Part shown: one piece after another, positions 35,613-45,190 of the stretch | How positions within the stretch are numbered: position 1 is the first letter of the stretch | How the letters are laid out: every line of letters starts with the position of its first letter | Source of the DNA: Shimazuella kribbensis DSM 45090 | GTDB lineage: Bacteria; Bacillota; Bacilli; Thermoactinomycetales; Thermoactinomycetaceae | Reading direction: 5' to 3' | DNA: 64,000 nt | Assembly: GCF_000428065.1 (NCBI RefSeq) | Contig: NZ_ATZF01000002.1 | Coordinates: 248,001 to 312,000, forward strand | Position numbers and translations under genes: made by a program | Notes under the pieces: generated by a model | Databases searched by the model: none | What the model saw: the letters and a program-made list of their open reading frames with translations, nothing else | What the model was told of the DNA's origin: nothing

Positions 35613-37649
35613 CTAGACAAATAACCCGATCAACAAGTCAATCAACTTAATACCAACAAATGGGGCGATGACACCACCCAAGCCATAGATAAGTAAATTA
35701 CGACGTAATAGCTGGACGGCAGGCATTGGTTTGTATGCGATCCCTTTCATGGCGAGCGGAATCAAGATAGGAATAATGATCGCATTAAAGATCAATGCCG
35801 ATAAAATAGCACTGGTTGGTGATGCAAGATGCATAAAGTTTAAGGCACTCATTTGCGGGATGGTGATCATAAACATCGCTGGTAGAATCGCAAAATATTT
35901 CGCAATGTCATTCGCAATACTAAATGTCGTCAATGCTCCACGAGTCATCAACAATTGTTTCCCAATCGATACGACTTCGATAATTTTGGTTGGATCAGAA
36001 TCAAGATCAACCATATTGGCAGCTTCTTTCGCAGCGATGGTTCCACTATTCATAGCCAACCCCACATCTGCTTGGGCAAGTGCAGGTGCGTCATTTGTAC
36101 CATCGCCTGTCATTGCTACTAGTTTTCCTTGCGCTTGTTCTTCTCGGATTACCCGAATTTTGTCTTCTGGTTTACTTTCTGCAATAAAATCATCTACCCC
36201 AGCTTCTTTGGCAATCGTAGCTGCGGTTAGGGGATTATCCCCTGTACACATAATGGTCTTGATTCCCATTTTCCTCAGTTCTGCAAATCGCTCCTGCATC
36301 CCAGGTTTTACCGTATCTTTCAAATAAATGAGTCCTACAATTTTGTTCCCAATGGAAACTGCAAGTGGGGTACCACCTTTCCCTGCAATCTCGTCGCTTT
36401 TCGCTTTTAAATCATCTGGAACTTGTCCACCTTGCTCTTGTACAAGCTTTTGAACCGCATCCACCGCGCCTTTTCGATATGAATTCCCATTCCCATCCAT
36501 ACCGCTGATTCTTGTCTCAGCTGCAAAAGGAATAAACGCTGCTTGCTCATATCGAGCTGGATCAACTACCAAACCCTGTTCCTTTGCAAGTTCCAACACA
36601 GAACGCCCTTCTGGTGTTTCATCTTTCAAAGAAGCAAGCACAGCACCTTCCTGTGCTTCTCCTTCTGTCGCTTCCCCAACAGGAATAAACTGAGCCGCCA
36701 TCCGGTTCCCAAAGGTGATCGTACCGGTTTTATCTAAAATCATGGTGTTAATATCACCTGCTGCTTCGACTGCTTTCCCCGACATGGCCAATACATTAAA
36801 TCGTGTAACACGATCCATTCCAGCGATCCCAATGGCAGATAGCAAACCTCCAATGGTCGTTGGGATCAAACAAACCAATAAAGCAATCAGTGTTGCGATC
36901 TGCAGTTTCACACCCACATACCCTGCAATCGGTAAGAGTGTTACAACCACCATCAAGAAAATTAACGTCAGGGTAATCAGCAAAGTGTTTAACGCTAGTT
37001 CATTAGGTGTTTTTTGCCTGGATGCGCCTTCGACCAAAGAAATCATTTTATCTAAGAAGGATTCACCTGGATCAGCAGTGATTTTTACTTGGATGGAGTC
37101 ACTCACTACTTTAGTTCCACCTGTTACCGAACTAAAATCGCCTCCCGCTTCTTTGATTACGGGTGCAGATTCACCTGTAATAGCTGATTCATCGATAGAA
37201 GCCAGTCCTTCGATAATCTCCCCATCTCCAGGGATTAAGTCCCCTGTTTCTACTAAAACTACATCTCCTTTGCGTAAATCAGTAGAGGAAACTTGTTCGA
37301 TTTCTCCTTTGCTATTCAATCGTTTGGCAATGGTATCTGCCTTGGTCTTTTTTAAGGAGTCTGCTTGGGCTTTTCCACGCCCTTCTGCAAGTGCTTCAGC
37401 AAAGTTAGCAAATAAGATAGTAAATAACAAAATAATAAACACAGCAATGGTGTAACTAAGTTGATCTTGCACACCAAAATATTTTGGCATCAAAATCATG
37501 AGGAGGGTAATAACAGTACCGATTTCTACCACAAACATCACGGGATTTCGCATCATGATCAGTGGATTTAATTTCTTTACACTGTCCACTATCGCTTGTC
37601 TGATAATAGAGACTTGAAACAGCGATTGTTTTCTCGTTTGAGCTGCCAT
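35613..37649 (-). CDS. kdpB: K+-transporting ATPase subunit KdpB
   Basis: A 678-residue P-type ATPase subunit. Motifs are in order: [10 protein letters not shown] (actuator loop), [12 protein letters not shown] (phosphorylated Asp), a KGAVDAV nucleotide-binding region, and [18 protein letters not shown] (hinge). It has seven or so membrane helices and is full length. It energises high-affinity K+ uptake with KdpA. It lies 19 bases after kdpA in one operon controlled by the upstream c-di-AMP riboswitch. Confidence 0.97.
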   Translation of the reverse strand: MAAQTRKQSLFQVSIIRQAIVDSVKKLNPLIMMRNPVMFVVEIGTVITLLMILMPKYFGVQDQLSYTIAVFIILLFTILFANFAEALAEGRGKAQADSLKKTKADTIAKRLNSKGEIEQVSSTDLRKGDVVLVETGDLIPGDGEIIEGLASIDESAITGESAPVIKEAGGDFSSVTGGTKVVSDSIQVKITADPGESFLDKMISLVEGASRQKTPNELALNTLLITLTLIFLMVVVTLLPIAGYVGVKLQIATLIALLVCLIPTTIGGLLSAIGIAGMDRVTRFNVLAMSGKAVEAAGDINTMILDKTGTITFGNRMAAQFIPVGEATEGEAQEGAVLASLKDETPEGRSVLELAKEQGLVVDPARYEQAAFIPFAAETRISGMDGNGNSYRKGAVDAVQKLVQEQGGQVPDDLKAKSDEIAGKGGTPLAVSIGNKIVGLIYLKDTVKPGMQERFAELRKMGIKTIMCTGDNPLTAATIAKEAGVDDFIAESKPEDKIRVIREEQAQGKLVAMTGDGTNDAPALAQADVGLAMNSGTIAAKEAANMVDLDSDPTKIIEVVSIGKQLLMTRGALTTFSIANDIAKYFAILPAMFMITIPQMSALNFMHLASPTSAILSALIFNAIIIPILIPLAMKGIAYKPMPAVQLLRRNLLIYGLGGVIAPFVGIKLIDLLIGLFV

Positions 37650-37668
37650 TGTTTGTATCTCTCCCTGT

Positions 37669-39354
37669 CTATCGGATTGTCAAGAACTCTGCAATTGGTC
37701 CTAATACAAGTACTGGGAAAAAGGTCAGTGCTCCGACAATCAACACTGTTCCGATTAGAATCACGCCAAAAGTCACATTGTCCGTGCGAAAAGTACCAAT
37801 CGTTTCTGGAACAGGTTGCTTTTTCATCAACGAACTAGCGACTGCCAACATCGCGATGATAGATAAATATCGACCAAGTAACATTACAATCCCAGCGGAG
37901 ATATTCCAAAAGGGGGTATTGTCTCCTAACCCTTCAAATCCAGAGCCATTATTCGCTGCCGATGACGCATATTGATAAATCACTTGTGTGATCCCATGAA
38001 ATCCAGGATTACTAATAGCATCCGTACCAAGATGGGTCAAAAAGGCGATTGCGGATGGACCCAAGATCAACAAGGGATGAATCAGAAGCGCAATAACGAT
38101 GAGCTTCATCTCTTTTGGTTCGATTTTCCTTCCTAAAAATTCTGGTGTTCTCCCTACCATCAGTCCTGCTAAGAAAACAGCAAGAATGGCATACATCAAC
38201 ATGTTGACAAACCCAACCCCATCCCCGCCAAAGATATTGTTGAACATCATCAACGTAAGGGGAACTAACCCTCCAATTGGAGTTAAGGTATCATGCATGC
38301 TATTTACCGTACCTGTCGTTGCAGCAGTAGTTACAGCAGTAAACAGACTACTTTGGGCAATCCCAAATCGTGCTTCTTTCCCTTCCATACTTCCTTGTTC
38401 ATGAGAAAATCCTAGTTTGTTTAATGCTGCATTTCCTGTTTGTTCCGATTGATAAACGATACCTAGCATGACGATAAGCACAGCAAACATCGTCCCGAAA
38501 ATAATCCAACCTTGTTTTTTGCTTTTCACCATACGACCATAGGTGAGAGGGAGAGCAGCTGTTATACTCCACATGGATAAAATTTCAATGATGTTTGTTA
38601 GTACATTGGGATTTTCAAATGGATGTGCGGAATTTACTCCAAAGAAACCGCCGCCATTTGTTCCAATGTGTTTGATTGCTTCCAGCGAAGCCACTGGACC
38701 TAAAGCAATGTTTTGTACTTTGCCTGCTAATGTTGTAACCGTTGTTCCAGCATCTAAGGTTTGTGGTACCCCAAGACCCACTAGAAGTAGGGTAACAATA
38801 ACCGATAGTGGCAATAGCACACGCACATTCGCTCGAACATAGTCTTGATAGAAATTCCCAATTAACTTCCCTTTGGTGGATAACGCTCGCATAATCGTAA
38901 TCCCAACAGCCAATCCCGTTGCCGCAGACGTAAACATCATCATCGTGACAAAAATCATCTGCGATAAAATAGAAAGCCCAGTCTCTCCGCTATAATCTTG
39001 TAAGTTCGTATTGGTCATAAAACTAATGACTGTATTAAAAGTAAGAGTTTGTTCCATATTGCCAATCTTGGCCGGGTTGAGCGGTAAAAACTGTTGAAAT
39101 CTTAAAATCAAATAGGAAATTCCGATCAAAGCTATATTCGATGCGATCAAAGATAGTACATATTTTTTCCAATTCGTTTCTTCTACATTTTTGATCCCAG
39201 CTATTCGATATATGATCTTTTCAAATGGAAAAAAGAACCTATCCAGCTTTGTTTTTTCTTTTGCAAAAGCTAGATAAAGGTATTTGCTTAATGGAATAGC
39301 GATTATTATGAGTAAAAGGATTACGATGAGAAACTGAAGTACAGCGTTACCCAT
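37669..39354 (-). CDS. kdpA: K+-transporting ATPase subunit KdpA
   Basis: A 561-residue channel-like subunit with four pseudo-repeats of membrane-pore-membrane elements. Selectivity-filter regions appear as [52 protein letters not shown] and [20 protein letters not shown]. The length equals that of the family. GATGGAGG precedes the ATG; kdpF lies 30 bases upstream. It binds and conducts K+ to KdpB in KdpFABC. Confidence 0.97.
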   Translation of the reverse strand: MGNAVLQFLIVILLLIIIAIPLSKYLYLAFAKEKTKLDRFFFPFEKIIYRIAGIKNVEETNWKKYVLSLIASNIALIGISYLILRFQQFLPLNPAKIGNMEQTLTFNTVISFMTNTNLQDYSGETGLSILSQMIFVTMMMFTSAATGLAVGITIMRALSTKGKLIGNFYQDYVRANVRVLLPLSVIVTLLLVGLGVPQTLDAGTTVTTLAGKVQNIALGPVASLEAIKHIGTNGGGFFGVNSAHPFENPNVLTNIIEILSMWSITAALPLTYGRMVKSKKQGWIIFGTMFAVLIVMLGIVYQSEQTGNAALNKLGFSHEQGSMEGKEARFGIAQSSLFTAVTTAATTGTVNSMHDTLTPIGGLVPLTLMMFNNIFGGDGVGFVNMLMYAILAVFLAGLMVGRTPEFLGRKIEPKEMKLIVIALLIHPLLILGPSAIAFLTHLGTDAISNPGFHGITQVIYQYASSAANNGSGFEGLGDNTPFWNISAGIVMLLGRYLSIIAMLAVASSLMKKQPVPETIGTFRTDNVTFGVILIGTVLIVGALTFFPVLVLGPIAEFLTIR

Positions 39355-39384
39355 TTTCCAAGACCTCCATCATTCTCGTTTCAC

Positions 39385-39465
39385 TTAAAATTTTTCAGGA
39401 TAAAGTAGGACATAGACAAGATATACAAATACAAGCACAGTGATCACACCAATAAACCAAATCAT
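39385..39465 (-). CDS. kdpF: K+-transporting ATPase subunit KdpF
   Basis: A 26-codon gene: MIWFIGVITVLVFVYLVYVL followed by LYPEKF. It is one membrane helix with the usual YxLLxPExF ending of KdpF, which stabilises the KdpABC complex. GGAGGAGAATCATC leads into the ATG. The ATG overlaps the stop of the small ORF upstream (ATGA). It is too short for normal gene callers. Confidence 0.9.
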   Translation of the reverse strand: MIWFIGVITVLVFVYLVYVLLYPEKF

Positions 39466-39566
39466 GATGATTCTCCTCCATCTTCGATCTTGCTACACCA
39501 GCGTGTAAATCCAACCAATAAAACAAAAACTACAGCCAATAATAAAATCATCGTGATATCTAACAT
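39462..39566 (-). CDS. 34-residue membrane protein upstream of kdpF
   Basis: An ORF of 34 codons plus stop, with TAGGAGGGTGAAC before ATG 39566. The product MLDITMILLLAVVFVLLVGF then TRWCSKIEDGGESS is one hydrophobic helix followed by a charged tail. It overlaps kdpF by four bases and is therefore translated with the pump. It is a plausible further small subunit or regulator of KdpFABC; I know of similar short unannotated ORFs before kdpF in other bacteria only by impression. Confidence 0.7.
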   Translation of the reverse strand: MLDITMILLLAVVFVLLVGFTRWCSKIEDGGESS

Positions 39567-39681
39567 GTTCACCCTCCTAATTGGAAGTATTCTTCTCTCC
39601 ATTGGATAAAATCTGTCACTACTAGATTTTTCAAATTAACCTAAAATCAATCAAAATTTAAAGAAAAAGCATTTTTTGAAC

Positions 39682-39718
39682 ACAAAAAACCAACAGGTGG
39701 CTATCCTGTTGGTTTTTA
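39682..39718 (-). terminator. Riboswitch-controlled terminator before kdp
   Basis: On the minus strand AACCAACAGG pairs with CCTGTTGGTT (39705-39714 with 39688-39697) and is followed by a T-run. It stands between the c-di-AMP aptamer and the first small ORF, the normal position of the expression platform in this class. Confidence 0.85.
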
Positions 39719-39731
39719 GGCACAACTAATA

Positions 39732-39885
39732 ACCCTCCTTTCTGGACGCTTACGAGGTTAGCTGACGGATTCGGATGCAGAAAGTCACCCTACTCTTTTA
39801 AAGTTTTAGTAATGATAAAAGAGATTCACCCCAAGTAATACTTAGTGGTTCCCCCGTTCCCTAAGGATTCAGCGCATATAGGGAA
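39732..39885 (-). promoter_or_regulatory. c-di-AMP riboswitch (ydaO/yuaA class)
   Basis: Minus-strand RNA shows the conserved blocks of this class in order: CGCTGAATCC, GGGAACGGGGGAACCA, GGGGTGAATCT, a variable hairpin built on AAAGAG, TAGGGTGACTTTC, TGCATCCGAATCCGTCAGCT, AACCTCGTAAGCG, closing the P1 pairing. The core spans about 39745-39875. Members turn genes off when c-di-AMP is high, which fits K+ uptake control. The terminator follows at 39682-39718. Confidence 0.92.
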
Positions 39886-39911
39886 AAGATTGTTTTTATG
39901 AAATTGAAGTA

Positions 39912-39940
39912 ATCATACTCCTGAGATATAAGTATGTAAA
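39912..39940 (-). promoter_or_regulatory. SigA-type promoter of the kdp operon
   Basis: On the minus strand TTTACA (39935-39940) and TATGAT (39912-39917) are separated by exactly 17 bases. Transcription would start near 39905, some 30 bases before the riboswitch aptamer. Confidence 0.7.
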
Positions 39941-39976
39941 CATCCGTTTAAGACGAAAAACAGGCAAAAAAGAATG

Positions 39977-40181
39977 GCCTCATTTGATGTAAGCGCTTTA
40001 AATGGGAGTTCTCTCGCTCGCTCTTTCGTTTTTGAATTTTTTATATTTTTGATGTAACTATATCGGATAGATAGAAACATAGAGGAGAGAAGGGATTAAA
40101 TCCATGAAAACATTAGAGTCAAAAAAACAGGGTTATAGAGGATCTTAATAGCGCGTAAATCTAATGTGGATCAAATGAGGC
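39977..40181. repeat. Short element bounded by 12-bp inverted repeats
   Basis: GCCTCATTTGAT at 39977-39988 and its exact complement at 40170-40181 bound about 205 bases without a gene, only a 14-codon ORF. It may be a MITE-like remnant. Chance cannot be excluded in such AT-rich sequence. Confidence 0.4.
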
Positions 40182-40195
40182 TATAAACAAAAATA

Positions 40196-40266
40196 AAAAG
40201 CCAAAAGTCCTTATATATCAAGGAAAATTCGCTCTCGTTTAGTGAGTGTCGATTATACTTCCATAA
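40196..40266 (+). repeat. Dispersed repeat A, copy 1
   Basis: About 70 bases closely matching 45969-46038: a hairpin around CCTTATATATCAAGG, then GAGTGTCGATTATACTTCCA. In this copy the hairpin's outer arm has decayed. It lies on the left side of the second Hyu-like cluster. Confidence 0.75.
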
Positions 40267-40566
40267 CTAATCCAGTTTGATCACTGAGTTCATCTGTGTA
40301 TCTTTTAAGTGAATTATGTGTGCAGAGTAAAGAGTAATTTATATTGCTTTTTACTCTTGTTTACTCGTGTTATCAAAAGTGTGTGACCAAAGATGTGACC
40401 CAACAGTAGTAGCTTGTCAATGTGGTAATAATTGTGATCATGGCCAGTTATAGTTTTTTAGAATAGATTAAGAACTGTTCTCATCGAACTGATTCTTTTT
40501 TTATTATAGTGCTCTTGAGAAAGGTCTTGATGACACGTTTTTAGGGTATGAGAGAATCTTTGTAGC
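40267..40566. other. Gene-free stretch between repeat A and the phage relic
   Basis: AT-rich bases with no convincing gene or RNA. TGTGTGACC and GTGACCCAAC words recur but do not resolve into a repeat array. Confidence 0.35.
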
Positions 40567-40683
40567 TTATCTACCAAAAATGATTCCTGCATAAGCAGAT
40601 GCTGTCTCGATATAGTTGCTCATTCGAAGAGAATCCACTATCTTCTGTTGTACTTCTGGTGTTAATTTCTCAAGTCTCGCCAC
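40567..40683 (-). pseudogene. Phage small-terminase-like relic
   Basis: The minus strand reads VARLEKLTPEVQQKIVDSLR then MSNYIETASAYAGIIFGR and a stop. This is the N-terminal HTH wording typical of phage small-terminase or phage transcription proteins (LTPExQxKIxxxLRxGNYxETAxxxAGI). The remaining two thirds of such a gene is absent, so it is a prophage fragment. Confidence 0.55.
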
Positions 40684-40743
40684 CTTCTTTCACCACCTTG
40701 ACTTGCTTATAAAAAGACATCCAGCAATGAAAGCTGAATGTCT

Positions 40744-41007
40744 TTATGTTCTGATCGCTATCAATCGAGCCAATCGATTAGAATATATATTGATGCCAAA
40801 AGTGATATCTCCTTCCGCATCGTAACGAATGACACCCGTATTGAGCATGAGCGGTCCCATTTCTTCGTGAATGCCAGCAATACCAAATGCTTCGCCAAAA
40901 TGCTGCCCGTGCAAGTATATACTGGTAAAAGAAACGAACTTCCCGGCTCTCTCATCCAATGTTAGATCCTTGATAAAACGGATGAACTCTGTTGCTAAGA
41001 TGCAGTC
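40744..41007 (-). pseudogene. PepV/M20 dipeptidase relic
   Basis: An open minus-strand frame without a start encodes EFIRFIKDLTLDERAGKFVS, YLHGQHFGEAFGIAGIHEEM and GPLMLNTGVIRYDAEGDITF, then stops. This matches the C-terminal part of the Xaa-His dipeptidase PepV, where a long lid segment ends in LTLNVGVI. Both catalytic halves are missing. It lies directly downstream of the second HyuA gene, probably as debris of a former neighbour. Confidence 0.5.
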
Positions 41008-41012
41008 CTAAT

Positions 41013-42569
41013 TCAGGTGGAGATACTGATGAGATCGCCAACCGCCTTAATCCGGATAAACAATGCATTACCTGGCAAATAAGCGAGTGGAATATCCTCT
41101 ACAGAGACGATCGAAATGGTGCTTTTATCAGCCCCCGCTCTGATTGCTTCTTCGGTAGCCAGTTTTCTGGCATCCTCGATTGCTTCTTCTCGACTCATCT
41201 GATCCAAACTATAACTTCTTTCTATTTCTCCGCTCACTTGACCTAATGCTGCACCTATTGCATTGGCTGCACCATAATGATCAGGTCGAATAACATTCGA
41301 AATCCCTTTTAACATATGAGGAACAATAATGCTACCGCCACCTGATAATATTAGCGGGGTTTCTTTCGAGCTTGTTTTCATCTGATCGATCGCGTCTTCC
41401 AGCATTTCGGTCATTTTAGAAAACACTTGCTTACAGAAGCTCGCTGGCAGATGTTCCACTTGTTCCTTATAATCTTCAAATGCATGTCCTAAACGTGTTA
41501 CGATGTCGGAGGCCGTTAGTTCATCACCTCCGAAAAGGATCGCTTTTTGTGTGATTTTATAACCGACGCTATCTGGTCCAATTGTGAAATCATCCTTTGT
41601 CTCACGAATATGAGTACCGCCGCCTAAGCCAATGGATAAAATATCTGGCATTCGAAAATTTGTGTTCACACCGCCAATGTTAACGGATAAAGACGACTGT
41701 CTGGGAAATCCATTGGATAAAACACCAATATCACTTGTCGTTCCACCAACATCTAGTACAATCGCATCTTGTAATCCTGATAAATGAGCCGAGCCTCGGA
41801 TAGAGTTGGTAGGACCACAACCCATCGTTAAAATAGGATAACGAAGGGCGTAAGACTCATTCATTAGAGTTCCATCGTTTTGACTAAAGTACATTTCCGC
41901 TTTTATATCTAGTTCCTTTAAAGCCTCAGCGAATCCATCCACAATCATTTTACCTGTCTTCCTTAATGCCGCATTTATAATTGTCGCATTTTCACGTTCC
42001 AAAAAACCGATACTGCCAATTTCATGAGATAATGAGATCGGAATATCTCCAAGTTCCTCTCTCACCCACTCTGCAACGACTAGTTCTTGTTCTTTATTGA
42101 CCGGGGCAAAAACACCTGTTATGGCGATGCATTCAGCCGTTCCTTTTACTTCTCTGCAAAACTTCAGCACTTCTTCTTTCTTCAGCTCACTAATCAGACG
42201 TCCGTCAAATTCATACCCACCTGAAATAATGGTAGAAGCCACCTCAATTTCTTCTCGCAGATCGTGTGGCCAGTCCGTGAATGAGGGAATAGACGTGGTT
42301 GCAGGCAAACCAATTCGTATTACACCCACTTTATTGAGTCGCTTCCGTTCGACAACCGCATTGGTACAATGGGTAGTTCCAAGCATCGCAAAGGTAATGC
42401 TGCTGGTTGCAATCTTGTTTTCCTTGACTACTTTGCTAATCGCATTAAAAATTCCGCTTTCCACATCTTTTGTCGTCGGGACTTTAACCGTATGAACCAC
42501 TTGTAAATGGTTGTCTAGTAAAGCGGCATCCGTATTCGTACCTCCAACATCTATTCCCAACCGATACAT
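41013..42569 (-). CDS. Hydantoinase/oxoprolinase family protein (HyuA N-type)
   Basis: A 518-residue protein with GIDVGGTNTDAALLD at the start, LGTTHCTNAVVER, the second phosphate motif VLDVGGTTSDIGVLS, then SIGLGGGTHI and a C-terminal LSGGGSIIVPHML. It contains the ATPase-type core but lacks the C-terminal third of the 687-residue HyuA at 14540, and is the shorter subtype usually found beside DUF917 rather than HyuB. It starts four bases after the DUF917 stop. It probably acts on a cyclic amide or thiohydantoin with that protein. Confidence 0.88.
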   Translation of the reverse strand: MYRLGIDVGGTNTDAALLDNHLQVVHTVKVPTTKDVESGIFNAISKVVKENKIATSSITFAMLGTTHCTNAVVERKRLNKVGVIRIGLPATTSIPSFTDWPHDLREEIEVASTIISGGYEFDGRLISELKKEEVLKFCREVKGTAECIAITGVFAPVNKEQELVVAEWVREELGDIPISLSHEIGSIGFLERENATIINAALRKTGKMIVDGFAEALKELDIKAEMYFSQNDGTLMNESYALRYPILTMGCGPTNSIRGSAHLSGLQDAIVLDVGGTTSDIGVLSNGFPRQSSLSVNIGGVNTNFRMPDILSIGLGGGTHIRETKDDFTIGPDSVGYKITQKAILFGGDELTASDIVTRLGHAFEDYKEQVEHLPASFCKQVFSKMTEMLEDAIDQMKTSSKETPLILSGGGSIIVPHMLKGISNVIRPDHYGAANAIGAALGQVSGEIERSYSLDQMSREEAIEDARKLATEEAIRAGADKSTISIVSVEDIPLAYLPGNALFIRIKAVGDLISIST

Positions 42570-42572
42570 CGT

Positions 42573-43658
42573 TTATCTCTCCTTCTGTAATTCTTCCACT
42601 GGAATGTAGTCAAAATGATAGCCAAAATAGCGCGGACCGGCCGTCTCAATTCCTTTTGGCGTTCTCCATTTTTCATGACAAGGAAAAGCAACTACCGCTA
42701 CTCGGGCACCATACTTCATTCGTTCTGTTGTAATCGGATACCCTGTTTCTGTATCTAGTACGGTGATTAGATCGGGAGTGGTGCACAATAACTTCTCTTC
42801 TTCCTTCGCTACGAGATGCTCATTTTGAAAATAGATGGTAAAGGTTTTTCCATAATCCTCTCGAATCCCCTCAAACTTAGCTATTCCTCTCGTAAAACCG
42901 CTGTTAAGCCCCCGTTCGATATCGACAATTTTGCCTTCAAATAACCGATATCCCCTTAATTCCTCCAACATTTTATTAATTCTTGCTTGTTCTTTTAACT
43001 GAGGATCCAACAGATAATCACCAATCCTCTCAGCTAAAGTAAGTGTGTCTGGAATTACCGACGTCTTTATCTGTTTTCCTAACATACTATAATCACATAC
43101 GGATGAACTTCCTCCCATTTCAATCGTGAGAACTCGTGCCAATCTTTCTGCCCACACACCATCTCGCGGATACAGGACAACCGTGTTCCCTTTTTCATCA
43201 GCCATTGTAACAGGCGATGGCTGATAACCGTCCAAATGAAAAGTCACCATCTGTGCTTCTGGGAAAGCGCGGCCCATGGCATCTGCGTCTAACATCGTCA
43301 ATCCTTTTTTGGCTGCGGCAATGATCGGGAACAAAGAGTTGATTCCTCCTATTTCAATGGGCATTACCACATCCACTTTTCTACCTATTACTTTTTCTAA
43401 CGCTTCGAGTGCAGCTGTCATTTCATGTTCAGAAGGTATTTTTTCAATTGTCACAGTAGGAGCGCCCATCCCTGAAACTGGAACCACCAATTGATCATCC
43501 TCTAATTCATCTATTGTAATTAACCTGACAGGCCCATATTTGCGAATGGCTTCTTTTGCCATCAATTTTCCAATATAGGGATCTCCACCACCGCCTGTTC
43601 CTAAAACGGCTGCACCCAAAGCGATTTTTTCAATTGCAACTTCATCAATGTATCTCAT
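42573..43658 (-). CDS. DUF917 / S-methyl thiohydantoin desulfurase-family protein
   Basis: A 361-residue DUF917 protein with ALGAAVLGTGGGGDPYIGK at 12-30, GAPTVTIEK, PIEIGGINSL, MLDADAMGRAFPEAQM and a final VVAFPCHEKW. It is homologous to the gene at 10180-11292 but clearly different in sequence, so it is not a recent copy. It is in operon with a HyuA-type protein and a broken permease. GAGGTGTC precedes the ATG. Confidence 0.87.
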   Translation of the reverse strand: MRYIDEVAIEKIALGAAVLGTGGGGDPYIGKLMAKEAIRKYGPVRLITIDELEDDQLVVPVSGMGAPTVTIEKIPSEHEMTAALEALEKVIGRKVDVVMPIEIGGINSLFPIIAAAKKGLTMLDADAMGRAFPEAQMVTFHLDGYQPSPVTMADEKGNTVVLYPRDGVWAERLARVLTIEMGGSSSVCDYSMLGKQIKTSVIPDTLTLAERIGDYLLDPQLKEQARINKMLEELRGYRLFEGKIVDIERGLNSGFTRGIAKFEGIREDYGKTFTIYFQNEHLVAKEEEKLLCTTPDLITVLDTETGYPITTERMKYGARVAVVAFPCHEKWRTPKGIETAGPRYFGYHFDYIPVEELQKER

Positions 43659-43678
43659 TTCCCAGACACCTCATATTT

Positions 43679-44988
43679 TCATTGATTGCTATCTACTTGT
43701 TGCATGGAATCTTTATCAATTAATAATTTCCCTAAAACTGTTTGAACAATGAACCCAGTCAAAAAGCCGTCAAGGGATGAGACATTGGTAAGAGTAAATA
43801 AGGCCAAGCCCGTTGGAGATGCTAGGGTCAGATAATTAATCAGCATTCCTATCCCCCATGCAATGATCGAACGAGGTACAACTGACTTAGCCTCTAGTTG
43901 AAGGTCATATCGTTGGAACTCTCGTTTCACAATGAAATATTCCGATGCATAAATACCGCCTATCGGTGCAATCACAATCGCCAAAATATTTAAAAATGGA
44001 ATAAATTGATCATAGATACCAAAAACAGCTAAGCTTGTAGCTATCAAACCTAAAATAAATGTTAACCATTGTTTTGAAATTTTCGAGAAAATTAGAGAAA
44101 AACCGAGCGAAGAAGAGTATAAATTCGTAGTATTGGTAGTCCATTGTGCCAGCGTTAATACAAGTATCCCTGGAATAGCCATTCCAAGAATGATAAAAAT
44201 TTTCATCAAATCGTCAGTCCCCATAACCCTTGACAATAAAATAGCAAGCACAATCATAAAGCTATTGCCGAGAAAAATACCAAAAAAAGTCGCAATGATC
44301 GTATCTTTTTTACTTTTCGACCAACGAGAGATATCTGGCTGTGTCGTTGCTCCTACAATAAAAATACTAATGACAAGTGAAATCGCGCTACCGAACGTAA
44401 AACTGCCTGTATGCGGAAAATCAACGGGCAACGAATAGTTTTTAAGTGTTAAAAAGAGGGTTAACAGCATTAATCCTACTAGAAGTGGCACTGACCAAAC
44501 ACTTAATTTTTCTATGGCACGTATCCGATAATGGCTGTCGTCATCATCAGCAGCCCACCAATTATAGAAAGTATTTTTACGCCAAGGTTTATATGAAAAA
44601 CTTCTAGTAATACAGTTTGTGCGTTGGTTGCAAAAAAGCCTACTTGTACACCAAACCACCCGAGTAAGGAAATACCGATAACAATGGAAAATACTCGAGC
44701 CCCATACTTTCCAAAAACATAACTTGTAATCATGGACGTAGAAAGGTTGGTAGAAGATCCAACAATTGCACATATCGTACATAAACTAGCTAGAAGAAAC
44801 GACCCGACACAAACCGATATAATCGCTTGACTTAGCGGCATGCCTTTAGCTAATTCGGCTCCTAGGATAACCGAAGATAAATCAACCCCAATGGCTATTA
44901 ATACCAAAAACATGGAATACCAAGATCGCTGTAATTCTTTTGGTACTGCCTCTCTTGCGTAGTCTGAACCAAATTGTTCCTTTTGCAC
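43679..44988 (-). pseudogene. NCS1-type cytosine/purine permease, frameshifted
   Basis: The N-terminal 158 residues (GTG start 44988, GGGGGAG upstream) and the remaining C-terminal part are in different frames, joined near 44512-44520 by loss of one base: ...TTAIIGY then RAIEKLSVWSVPLL. Together they form about 430 residues with twelve membrane helices, matching NCS1 nucleobase permeases (TQPDISRWSK, QWTTNTTNLYSS). It would import the ring substrate of the cluster. Either a true frameshift mutation or a sequencing error would give this picture. Confidence 0.8.
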
Positions 44989-45074
44989 AATGTCTCCCCC
45001 TTAAAAAGTTACTATATTTTCTACTTGAGCAAAAATGGATACAAAAAATAATAAGCGAAGATATTCTTGACTGC

Positions 45075-45165
45075 AGCGTTTTTGTGTTCTTTACAACAAA
45101 TGCGGAAGGCACGCATATCGAGCGGCATTTGGAACAATACGTTAGTGGATTTCCTCATCTAGAGT
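45075..45165 (+). repeat. Dispersed repeat B, copy 3
   Basis: The fullest coding form of the repeat: SEDILDCSVFVFFTTNAEGT followed by HIERHLEQYVSGFPHLE, open to a stop at 45194 but with no start. I cannot name the parent protein. It lies between the broken permease and the TetR gene. Confidence 0.6.
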
Positions 45166-45190
45166 GTAATTTTAAGTTTGATAGAACCCA

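Noticed and set aside
40380-40440. Recurring GTGTGACC/GTGACCC words considered as a short repeat array
   Set aside because: Only two or three imperfect words, no regular spacing, no cas genes; not a CRISPR or iteron array.
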